DNA of 64,000 nucleotides from Bacteroidetes bacterium GWF2_41_31 (GTDB lineage Bacteria; Bacteroidota; Bacteroidia; Bacteroidales; F082): NCBI GenBank assembly GCA_001769215.1, contig MEOL01000026.1, positions 1 to 64,000 of the forward strand, read 5' to 3'. Shown piece by piece: positions 38,513 to 49,837 of this stretch (position 1 is its first letter; each line of letters starts with the position of its first letter). The notes under the pieces were generated by a model. It saw only the letters and a program-made list of their open reading frames with translations, ran no database searches and was not told where the DNA came from. The position numbers and the translations under genes were made by a program.

Positions 38513-40205
38513 ATCCATCCAGAACCTGCTCTTGGTTTTTTTGTTTATTCCCTTAACGGCCATCAGCCAGCAAGGTACTGACGAAATTACCCACCGTGAA
38601 GAAGTGACCATCATTGGCTCATTCGACCCTTCGATTAATGAAGCTTTTAAAATCAACCTCCAGCCCACTACCGAAATCAGTCCAAATGATGAAAAACCTT
38701 CCTTCACCTTTGAAGCGTTGGATGTTGTTCAACCTACTGAAATCGTGAGCGATCCAATCACCCCTGTGGCCATCAACCCATCCACCCGCGAAAACACTTA
38801 CAACAACATGCTGCTTGCCGGGATCGGGAGCCTGCTGACTCCCTATCTTGAGTATTTTCATTCGCATGGTCAGCGCAATCAATACCGGTTTAATGCCCAT
38901 GCACACCACATTTCTTCCTTTACTAACATCCGGGATTACCAAAAAAGTCCTTACAGCAAAAGTGGCTTCGATTTGGATTACACTAAATTTCTTAATAACC
39001 ATTTACTTAACACAGGTTTTAATTATCAATTCAATACAAACCGGTATTATGGTTATAAACCGGATGATTTCCCATCGGCAGATTTTAGCAACGATCAATT
39101 GAAACAAAATTTCAACCTGGTGGAAGCAAACGTAGGCCTAACAAGTAATTACAAGAGCAAGAAAAAATTACACCATGATTTCAACCTGAACGCGTGGTAT
39201 TATTTTGATAACTATAAATCGGTTGAAACAAGTATCAATTTCGACTTTAATGCCTTTAAAGAATATGCTTTAAGCGATTTACTCGAATACCAGCATTTAG
39301 GAATGAAGGGTCATGTTACCTATTTTGGATCTACCAACAGCATCGGTTCTGCTACCTCTATGCTGATCACTGCAACGCCTTATTTTAAAGGAAACTATGG
39401 AATGTTTAGCTTTGATGCCGGACTTCAGTTTAACTTTTTGAATACCAACTCATTTGATTTCTATTTCTATCCCATACTGCAAGCCTCAGCCAACTTAATT
39501 GATGAATCGCTCACCGCTTTCGCGGGAATTGATGGCAGTGTTGACTATCAGGGTTACAGGAAACTGACCACCTTAAATCCATGGTTAAACCCAGTTGCAA
39601 CGCTGGATTGGGATCGGGGGATGCGTGTGTTTGGAGGCTTTCGTGGTAATGTTGCTCATAAAGTTAATTATAGCATTCAGGGATCCTGGAAAAAGTTTAA
39701 CAACATGTATTTTTTCATCAATGAGCCTCAGGTCATTCCGGGTTTTATTTCCTCTTATCCGCAAAATAAATTTATCACCCTCTTCGACAAAGGAAGCCGG
39801 GTAAGTCTGGATGCGCAAATTACCTATACCGTGCAGAAATCTGTAAAAGTTTGGGTTGGCGGACAAATCAATTCCTATTCTTTGGATTCGCTAGCACAAC
39901 CCTACCATAAACCATTGAGCAATTTCCAACTGGGGGCTTCATTTGTCATCAAACAGAAGCTAACGGTAGAAACCGAGCTGTTTGGCAGCGGAAAAAGATA
40001 CGCCCTCGATGTGGCATCATTTTCAATCAATGAAGTCACCCTGGATCCCTATATTGATTTCAATTTGAGCCTGAATTATCAACTTAACGAACAATTTTCT
40101 GTCTGGCTCAGCGGCACGAATCTGTTAAACAACCAATATCAGCGGTACTATCAATATCCTGTGCAAGGTTGGCAAGTGATGGGGGGAATTGCCTACAGGT
40201 TTTGA
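38499..40205 (+). CDS. Outer-membrane TonB-receptor-like beta-barrel protein
   Basis: ATG 38499 signal peptide 'LLLVFLFIPLTAISQQ'; C-terminal 'NEQFSVWLSGTNLLNNQYQRYYQYPVQGWQVMGGIAYRF'; overlaps the TPR gene stop. Confidence 0.75.
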   Translation: MRQNRSIQNLLLVFLFIPLTAISQQGTDEITHREEVTIIGSFDPSINEAFKINLQPTTEISPNDEKPSFTFEALDVVQPTEIVSDPITPVAINPSTRENTYNNMLLAGIGSLLTPYLEYFHSHGQRNQYRFNAHAHHISSFTNIRDYQKSPYSKSGFDLDYTKFLNNHLLNTGFNYQFNTNRYYGYKPDDFPSADFSNDQLKQNFNLVEANVGLTSNYKSKKKLHHDFNLNAWYYFDNYKSVETSINFDFNAFKEYALSDLLEYQHLGMKGHVTYFGSTNSIGSATSMLITATPYFKGNYGMFSFDAGLQFNFLNTNSFDFYFYPILQASANLIDESLTAFAGIDGSVDYQGYRKLTTLNPWLNPVATLDWDRGMRVFGGFRGNVAHKVNYSIQGSWKKFNNMYFFINEPQVIPGFISSYPQNKFITLFDKGSRVSLDAQITYTVQKSVKVWVGGQINSYSLDSLAQPYHKPLSNFQLGASFVIKQKLTVETELFGSGKRYALDVASFSINEVTLDPYIDFNLSLNYQLNEQFSVWLSGTNLLNNQYQRYYQYPVQGWQVMGGIAYRF

Positions 40206-40340
40206 TGTGAGCGACCCTTATTTTTCTTCATATCCACTGAAGTGTAAAAAGATATATTGTACTGATATATAGAACATTAATTCATAAATATTAATTGTAT
40301 TTTTATGATTATGTTATGGCTAACCAAAAGGATATTTTGT

Positions 40341-40348
40341 TAACTTTG
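40341..40348 (+). promoter_or_regulatory. Candidate -7 element TAACTTTG of gyrB
   Basis: TAnnTTTG 37 bp upstream of gyrB start. Confidence 0.45.
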
Positions 40349-40366
40349 CACACTTATTAAACCTGA

Positions 40367-42349
<1,983 letters not shown>

Positions 42350-42371
42350 AATCATATAGACATTCTTCCGG

Positions 42372-42404
42372 AAGCCCGTCATAATATATGTCGGGCTTTT
42401 TTTT
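42372..42404 (+). terminator. Rho-independent terminator after gyrB
   Basis: AAGCCCG...CGGGCTT stem followed by T-run. Confidence 0.8.
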
Positions 42405-42495
42405 ATCAAATATTAACCCTGCACCATACCAATCCATTTGGTGATAAATTATATTTTTGCCTCACTTTACTAAACTCTACCTACTTTTTATCATC

Positions 42496-45000
42496 ATGCA
42501 ACATGCCCCTCTAAAAATAAAATCCGCAATTTTCCTGTCGCTTTGCATGCTTGTTTTTTTATTCAGCAACAATAGCTATGCCCAGCTTACAAAAATAATG
42601 GGCACAGTAACCGATAGTGCCACAGGAGAGCCACTTCCATTTGTAAATATCGTTTTTAACGGAACCTCTATTGGCGTTACGAGTGATTTTGATGGCAACT
42701 ATTCCATCGAAACCAAAACCCCGGGCGACACCCTGACTTCCTCATTTATAGGATATCATAAAAACGCCAGGCCTGTTGCTCATGGAAAATTCCAGGTGAT
42801 TAATTTTGTCATGATTTCCCAAAATATACAACTTGAAGATGTCGTCATTCGACCCGGCGTAAACCCGGCGGAAGTAATCCTTCAGAAAATTGTAGATAAC
42901 AAGCCAAAAAACGACCCCGATCACTTCAACTCTTATCAATACGAAGCCTACACCAAAATTGAACTCGATGCCAACAACATCACCGACAAACTTAAAGAAA
43001 GAAGAATTTATCGCCCGTTTCAGTTTATATTCGACAATGTTGATACCTCCACCGTTAATGGAAAAACCTATCTCCCCATATTCTTGAGCGAGACATTGTC
43101 TGATGTTTATGCTAAAAAAGAACCCAAATCGTTTATCGAAAAAGTGAAAGCCACCAAAATCAGTGGTATCAATAATAAAAGTGCCGTACAATTGCTTGGG
43201 GATGAATTTTTTCACACCAACATTTATGACAACTACATCGAAATTTTTCAACTCAACTTTGTAAGTCCTATTGCCAATGGCAGCCTGCCGTTTTATAAAT
43301 ATTACCTGGTCGACAGCGCCTTTTTTGGAAACCTGTGGTGCTACAAAATTATGTTTAAACCCAGGCACAAACAAACACTAACATTCACCGGGAACTTTTG
43401 GGTGCACGATAGTACCTTTGCCATCAAAGAGATGGAATTGCGTATCGCCGATGATGCCAACCTCAACTATGTGAACGATTTAGTTATCAACAAGACCTTC
43501 GACCGTGTGGAAGGTCGATATTGGGTACTGACGAGAGACTATACCATCGGCGATTTTAATTTAATTGAAGACAATAAGCAAATACTGGGCTTTTTTGGTA
43601 AAAAAACCACTTCATACCGAAATTTCGTCATCAATCAACCCAAAGACAACAAATTTTATCAGGCCCCGGTAAACGTAGTGGTTGAAGATGACGCCTTAAG
43701 CAAAACAGAAGAATTCTGGACTTCCGGTCGCCATGAAAACCTCACCAAAGATGAACGAACCGTGTATTACATGATCGATACACTCAAAACCATTCCTCAA
43801 TTTAAAACCTATATTGAGATTATCGAAATGGTGCTGACCGGATATTATGTGAAGGGCAACTTTGAAATTGGGCCTTACGCTTCCATGCTTAGTTTCAACG
43901 CGGTGGAAGGAACCAGGTTCAGGATTGGTGGCAGAACCAGTAACGCCTTCAGCACCAAGATTATGCTTGGCGGATACCTTGCTTATGGCACGCTTGACAA
44001 CAAACTAAAGTATGGAGGCAATGTACTGTATATGTTAAACAAGAATCCCCGGAGGGCATTGAGCGGGTCGTTCAGATACGATATGGAACAATTGGGTGCC
44101 AGTCAAAACGCTTTCCGCGAAGACTTTTTCCTGGCATTTCTTTTCAGGAGAGAGCCGGCCAATAAGTTGTCGCTGGTTGAAGAGATAAAGGTGAGCTACG
44201 AACATGAATGGTTTACAGGGTTTAGCTCTACGTTAAACCTGAAGAACAGAAACCTGTACCCTGTTGGTGGAGCTAAGTTCGAGTATTGCTATTTGGAAGA
44301 TGGTATTCAGAAAATTGGCGAGCAAACCGCCATCACCTCAGCAGAAATAGGGCTCGATGTGCGCCTGGCTTATAAAGAAAGAATTTCGATGGGTGAATTT
44401 GAACGCATCAGCCTGGGGGCAAAATACCCCATACTCAATATCCGTTATGCCTATGGCATTCCCCATGTATTCAACAGCGATTATGAGTACACCAAAGTCC
44501 AGTTGAGTGTTAGCCATTGGTTTAATGTGTTCAATTTTGGTTGGTCAAAATTTCGCATCGAGGGAGGACGGATATGGGGAACACTTCCTTATCCCCTGCT
44601 TAAATTGCATGAAGGGAACGAAACCTACTTTTTTGATGAGGCATCATTTAATATGATGAATTACTATGAGTTTGAAAGTGATAAATACCTCAGCGTTTTT
44701 TACACTCACCATTTTAATGGTTATTTGTTGAACCGGATTCCATTATTCAGGAAACTTAAATGGCGCGAGGTGGCCTATGTAACCGGCCTTATAGGCGGAT
44801 TGGACGATGCCAACAAAACATATTCAATACATGCGGATGATATCTTGTATCCCTTAACAAAACCCTATTTTGAAGCCGGAGCAGGAATTGAAAATATTTT
44901 TAAAATTATCAGGGTGGATGCCATTTGGCGATTATCTTACCTCGACCACCCGAACGTTATACCGTTTGGCATCAGGTTTAGTTTACAATTTACTTTTTAG
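42496..45000 (+). CDS. DUF5686 / carboxypeptidase-like regulatory domain protein
   Basis: 'GTVTDSATGEPLPFVNIVFNGTSIGVTSDFDGNYSI', barrel-like C-terminus; ATG 42496. Confidence 0.85.
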   Translation: MQHAPLKIKSAIFLSLCMLVFLFSNNSYAQLTKIMGTVTDSATGEPLPFVNIVFNGTSIGVTSDFDGNYSIETKTPGDTLTSSFIGYHKNARPVAHGKFQVINFVMISQNIQLEDVVIRPGVNPAEVILQKIVDNKPKNDPDHFNSYQYEAYTKIELDANNITDKLKERRIYRPFQFIFDNVDTSTVNGKTYLPIFLSETLSDVYAKKEPKSFIEKVKATKISGINNKSAVQLLGDEFFHTNIYDNYIEIFQLNFVSPIANGSLPFYKYYLVDSAFFGNLWCYKIMFKPRHKQTLTFTGNFWVHDSTFAIKEMELRIADDANLNYVNDLVINKTFDRVEGRYWVLTRDYTIGDFNLIEDNKQILGFFGKKTTSYRNFVINQPKDNKFYQAPVNVVVEDDALSKTEEFWTSGRHENLTKDERTVYYMIDTLKTIPQFKTYIEIIEMVLTGYYVKGNFEIGPYASMLSFNAVEGTRFRIGGRTSNAFSTKIMLGGYLAYGTLDNKLKYGGNVLYMLNKNPRRALSGSFRYDMEQLGASQNAFREDFFLAFLFRREPANKLSLVEEIKVSYEHEWFTGFSSTLNLKNRNLYPVGGAKFEYCYLEDGIQKIGEQTAITSAEIGLDVRLAYKERISMGEFERISLGAKYPILNIRYAYGIPHVFNSDYEYTKVQLSVSHWFNVFNFGWSKFRIEGGRIWGTLPYPLLKLHEGNETYFFDEASFNMMNYYEFESDKYLSVFYTHHFNGYLLNRIPLFRKLKWREVAYVTGLIGGLDDANKTYSIHADDILYPLTKPYFEAGAGIENIFKIIRVDAIWRLSYLDHPNVIPFGIRFSLQFTF

Positions 45001-45010
45001 CAAGCACAAT

Positions 45011-45043
45011 AAAAAAAGCCCCATCGTAAAGAGGAGGCTTTTT
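45011..45043. terminator. Bidirectional terminator between convergent genes
   Basis: AAAAAAAGCC...GGCTTTTT hairpin. Confidence 0.6.
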
Positions 45044-45072
45044 GGTAAGCATTTTTTATTCTGGTGACATCA

Positions 45073-47118
45073 CTAGAATTCAAGGATTTCTTTCATTGCC
45101 AATGTGATCTTTTCGACGTTGGGAAGAATCGCTTTTTCTAAAATCTTGCTAAACCCAACCGGGGTAAAAGTAGATCCGACGCGTTTTACAGGCGCATCTA
45201 ACCATTTAAAAGCTTTCTCGGTAATAAGAGAAACAACCTCCCCACCAAATCCGGCAAACACCTTATCCTCATGCACGACAAGAGCCCTGCTTGTTTTTTC
45301 AACAGACTTCAGTATTGCTTCTTCGTCCAAGGGCAGCAACGAGCGCAAGTCGACTACTTCTATTTCCTTTCCTGTTTCCTCTTGTATCTTATTGGCAGCA
45401 TTTACACACATGGGCAAGGTATTTCCATAGGTAAACACACTTAAGTCCTTGCCTTCACGACGAATACGGGCCTTTCCAAAAGGAACTTCAAAATCATCGG
45501 GCACCATTGCTTCTGAAAGTGGGTCATTATAGAGGGCCTTAGGCTCAAGAAACAAGGTCAAACCTTTTGACCGCATGGCAGTACGCAACAACCCGGCCGC
45601 ATCATCGGCATAAGCGGGATAAACCACCCGCAACCCCGGGAATGTGGTTAGAGTCGCCTCGATGTTTTGACTGTGGTAAAGTCCGCCACCTATGTACCCT
45701 CCGGAAGCCAAACGCACAATCACGTTGGGGGAGAATTTTCCGTTGGAACGCCAGTAATCGTGTGAACTGTCTACCAACTGCTCCATGGCGGGCCAAAAGT
45801 AATCGGCAAACTCGGCTCCTTCTACCACCACCCTGATTTGATCATTAAAACGGGTCATGCCATTGGCCGTTCCCAGGATATAGTCTTCGGCAATAGGAGC
45901 ATTGAATATACGGCCTTCGCCAAATTCCTGCTGCAATCCTTTGCTCACGTTAAAAATCCCACCCTTTTCCTTGTTGGCCATGTCTTGTCCAAACATATAG
46001 GTATCAGGGTTGAGCCTGAACTCGTCTTTAAGGGTTTGGTTCAGGGCCTGGATGAGTTTTAATTTCTCGCCCTTTGTTCCATCGTGCAATCCTTCAGGGT
46101 ATTTCGTGGAAATGTAAGGCACGGGCGACACAAAATCCAATATGGTGGACGGATCGGGATCGGGTGAAATAAGTGCTACTTTGTGAGCGGCACTAATGAT
46201 TTTTTTGGCTTCTTTATCCAGGTTATTCAATTCCTCCTCGGTGAATTTTTTTGAATGAACCAATTGTATCCTAAACCTGGTAAGCGGATCGCTCATCCGT
46301 ACACAATGTCGCTCATTTTCATCGCGATAAAGCTCATGTTTATCGCTATTGGAATGAGAAAGGATACGCACACAGTTGGCATGGACAATCACCGGTTCTG
46401 AATGTTGGATGGCATGTGCTTTGGCCGCGTCCATGGCATTCATCGAGTCGAAAACATTTTTTCCATCGCAGTACATGATACGGAGATTGGCAATGCCACG
46501 GTAGTTTTCGGCTGCCCGGCGGTTGGCCGACTGATCCCGCTGAGGGACGGATATGCCGTATTGGTTGTCTTGAAAAACAAAAACCACAGGAAGTTTTTCT
46601 TTTGATGCGCCATTAATGGCCTCAAAAACATAGCCTTCTGAGGTGGATGACTCGCCTTGAGAACTGATGGCAACACCTGGCTGATTATAAATTTTTATCG
46701 ACCGGGCTACACCGGCAGCATGTAAGGTATGATTTCCGGTAGCGGAGCTTACATTTTGAATGTTCCATTCCGGCTTGGCAAAATGGTTCGACATATGGCG
46801 CCCGCCAGAAGCAGGGTCTGCCGCTTTGGAAATACCGTTCAGGATGATCTCCTCGGCGGTCAATCCAGCTGAAATAGCCGTTAGCATATCCCGGTAATAA
46901 GGGAAAAGAAAATCGGTTTCCCGGTTAAATACCTGTCCGATAGCCAACTGAATTCCATCGTGCCCCGCATAGGGTGCATGATACGACCAGCCAAGTGCTT
47001 GTTTCAGGTAATTGGGTGCTTTCTCATCCAACTGACGACCCAGCGTCATCAGCTGATACCACTTCGTCAGGGTTTCTTTATCGGTATTATCTAAGGTGTA
47101 CTTACGATTTTGAGACAT
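45073..47118 (-). CDS. Fused alpha/beta E1 of 2-oxoacid (branched-chain type) dehydrogenase
   Basis: 'FPYYRDMLTAISAGLT', 'GGRHMSNHF', 'SSQGESSTSEGYVFEAINGASKEKLPVVFVFQDN'; beta half 'EFADYFWPAMEQLV...GGGLYHSQ'. Confidence 0.9.
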   Translation of the reverse strand: MSQNRKYTLDNTDKETLTKWYQLMTLGRQLDEKAPNYLKQALGWSYHAPYAGHDGIQLAIGQVFNRETDFLFPYYRDMLTAISAGLTAEEIILNGISKAADPASGGRHMSNHFAKPEWNIQNVSSATGNHTLHAAGVARSIKIYNQPGVAISSQGESSTSEGYVFEAINGASKEKLPVVFVFQDNQYGISVPQRDQSANRRAAENYRGIANLRIMYCDGKNVFDSMNAMDAAKAHAIQHSEPVIVHANCVRILSHSNSDKHELYRDENERHCVRMSDPLTRFRIQLVHSKKFTEEELNNLDKEAKKIISAAHKVALISPDPDPSTILDFVSPVPYISTKYPEGLHDGTKGEKLKLIQALNQTLKDEFRLNPDTYMFGQDMANKEKGGIFNVSKGLQQEFGEGRIFNAPIAEDYILGTANGMTRFNDQIRVVVEGAEFADYFWPAMEQLVDSSHDYWRSNGKFSPNVIVRLASGGYIGGGLYHSQNIEATLTTFPGLRVVYPAYADDAAGLLRTAMRSKGLTLFLEPKALYNDPLSEAMVPDDFEVPFGKARIRREGKDLSVFTYGNTLPMCVNAANKIQEETGKEIEVVDLRSLLPLDEEAILKSVEKTSRALVVHEDKVFAGFGGEVVSLITEKAFKWLDAPVKRVGSTFTPVGFSKILEKAILPNVEKITLAMKEILEF

Positions 47119-47361
47119 GGATCCTTTTTAATTATTGCGGCTGCAAAATTAACAATTGTTTTTTAAATTAAATCGATTCTAAATTAATATGTGAAGAGTT
47201 ACCATATTCCCTGTGAGGTGATTTAAAGTTCATTTCCCGAATTTCATTCAAAATTTTAATATATTTGATGCATTATTTTAAATTTTAAGTTTACCAGCCT
47301 TTATAGCCCATGCTATCATGACACGGTAATCCAATAGCCGCCCATCAAATCATTTTTTATT

Positions 47362-49383
47362 ATGCACCTCCGGGATAAAACCAAGGAAGAACTCTTAAAT
47401 GAGTTACAGGAATTGCAAAAAGCGAATCATTCCTTACAAGAATCATACAATCGTCATGTTTCCGAGAGTAAAAAGTTAGAGATTAGCCTAAGATTAAGCG
47501 AAGAAAAATTCCGTTTGGTTTTCGAAAATACAAGCGAGGCAATTCTGTTTACACAACCTGACGGAGCCATTCAATTCGCCAATCAGGAAGCCTGCAGAAT
47601 TTTCGGGTTTAGCAATGACGAGTTTCAGACTATTGGCAGAAATGGCGTTGTTAATTTGAATGACCCCCGCTTACCAAAGGCACTCGAGGAAAGAAAACGA
47701 ACTGGTAAATTTAAAGGTGAACTGACTTTTGTACGTAAAGATGGCACCATTTTCCCGGGAGAGCTAACAAGCAATATTTATGTCGATTCCCAAGGTGTAC
47801 AACGCACCAGTATCATTGTCAGGGATGAAACTGACAGAAATTTAGCGGATGAAGAGCTAAGGAAAAGCGAAGCCAGGTATATGCTTTTGTCCAACCAGTT
47901 TGAAGCCATTTTAGACCACATCCCGGGTCTGATATTTTATAAAGACACCAAGAATAACTTTATACGGGTCAACAAATATCTTGCACAGTTACATGGTAAA
48001 TCGAAGGAAGAATTGGAAGGTAAAAACCTGTCGGATCTATATCCGAAAGAAGATGCCGACAACTATTACCAGGATGATTTAGCTGTGATAAATTCCGGCC
48101 TTGCCAGGATGAATATAGCAGAACCATGGGAAACTGAAACTGGTGTGAAATGGGTAAGTACAAGTAAGATACCTTTTGTTAACACTAGCGGGGAAACAAT
48201 TGGTGTTATAGGGATGTCCATTGATATTACAGATCGCATACAGGCAGAAAAATTACTGAAAAACAGTGAAGAGAAATTTAGAAAAATGGGCGACTCCGCG
48301 TTGGATGCAGTAATTTTGATCAACGATCAAGGGTGCATCGAATACTGGAACCCTGCAGCAGAGACAATCTTCGGCTACGCGAGCGAAGAAGTCCTGAATA
48401 AAAATGCACATGATTTGATTACTCCTGAACAATATATAACAGCATATAAAAAAGGATGGAAGATATTTTCAGAAACAGGAGAAGGAACTGTCATTGGGAA
48501 AGTAGTTGAACTATCGGGCAAAAGAAAATCAGGGGAGGTATTTCCGATAGAACTTGCCTTATCCGCGCTTGAAATTAATAATTCGCACTGGGCATTGGGT
48601 TACGTAAGAGATATCACCAAGCGAAAGCTTGCTGAGCAGAAAATTGAGCTCAAAAACGAAGAACTTGAAAAAACCAACGCCGTAAAAGACAAATTCTTCT
48701 CGATCATCGCTCACGACCTTAAAAGCCCATTCAACTCTATTGTTGGCTATTGCGATCTGCTTGTTGAAAGTGTGAAAGATGAAGAATACGATGGGATCGG
48801 GAAATTCGCTGAAATTATCTCACAATCCTCCCACAGGGCTATCAACTTGCTGATGAACCTGATGGAATGGGCTCAATCGCAAACCGGCAGGATGGAATTC
48901 AATCCGGAGCATTTCGAAATCAAGAGCCTCATCAATGAAACGGAGCTTTTATTTGAAGACATTGCCGTTCAAAAAAACATAATCATCAGCAAAGTATTGC
49001 CAACAATAACTTCGGTGTATGCCGATAAAGCCATGATTGGAACCATATTGAGAAACCTGATCGCGAACGCCATAAAATTTACAGAATCAGGGGGAAAGAT
49101 CATGATTTCAGCGGAGGAAAAGCTAAACGGGTTAACCGTTTCGGTGGCTGATACAGGTGTCGGCATCCCGAAAAACAGAATTGAAACATTGTTTAGTATT
49201 GATGAAAGCTATTCAACCCAGGGTACCAATAACGAGAAAGGCACCGGACTGGGGTTAATCCTCTGTAAAGAGTTTATCGAAAAGCATGGCGGCAGGATTT
49301 GGATTGAAAGCAATCGGGACAGTAGTTCCGAAAAAAAAGGAACCACTTTTCATTTTACGATACCGAAAAACTTAAAACGATAA
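47362..49383 (+). CDS. PAS domain sensor histidine kinase
   Basis: Three PAS/PAC modules, 'FSIIAHDLKSPFNSIVGYCDLL', 'NLIANAIKFTESGG', 'GTGLGLILCKEFIEKHGG'. Confidence 0.95.
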   Translation: MHLRDKTKEELLNELQELQKANHSLQESYNRHVSESKKLEISLRLSEEKFRLVFENTSEAILFTQPDGAIQFANQEACRIFGFSNDEFQTIGRNGVVNLNDPRLPKALEERKRTGKFKGELTFVRKDGTIFPGELTSNIYVDSQGVQRTSIIVRDETDRNLADEELRKSEARYMLLSNQFEAILDHIPGLIFYKDTKNNFIRVNKYLAQLHGKSKEELEGKNLSDLYPKEDADNYYQDDLAVINSGLARMNIAEPWETETGVKWVSTSKIPFVNTSGETIGVIGMSIDITDRIQAEKLLKNSEEKFRKMGDSALDAVILINDQGCIEYWNPAAETIFGYASEEVLNKNAHDLITPEQYITAYKKGWKIFSETGEGTVIGKVVELSGKRKSGEVFPIELALSALEINNSHWALGYVRDITKRKLAEQKIELKNEELEKTNAVKDKFFSIIAHDLKSPFNSIVGYCDLLVESVKDEEYDGIGKFAEIISQSSHRAINLLMNLMEWAQSQTGRMEFNPEHFEIKSLINETELLFEDIAVQKNIIISKVLPTITSVYADKAMIGTILRNLIANAIKFTESGGKIMISAEEKLNGLTVSVADTGVGIPKNRIETLFSIDESYSTQGTNNEKGTGLGLILCKEFIEKHGGRIWIESNRDSSSEKKGTTFHFTIPKNLKR

Positions 49384-49837
49384 AATACCTTGATGAATCA
49401 TAGGTAAGCGCCTATAAAAAACAACCAAAAACTTGTCAAAGTGCAGCGCACCGTCCTATTGACAGACAATGTAATATGGAACCCTGTAAGAACGGGACAG
49501 GCACGGATTATTTTGATGGTTATGTAGGGGTGTGATTTTGAAGTGTCGGTAATACCCCTATCCCATGCCTCCTGCCTTGGTAGGTATATCAGCAGGAAGG
49601 TCCCCTTTCCTCATGAGGGAAAGGCGATTGCGTGGTTTTTCATAGTGGGTTTGTTACTAATCTCTAACTTATTGTGTTATTGTCGTATTAAGTTATTTTG
49701 TATAGTGGGACTAAATTGACTGAGCCACTGGCTAAAGCCGAGTGGCAATGGATAATGAACTATCCTGAGGCTGACCCGACAGACAAGAAAAACCCGGCAG
49801 GTCAAGGTCGCCATGTCTTAGGCATCACTTGCCACTT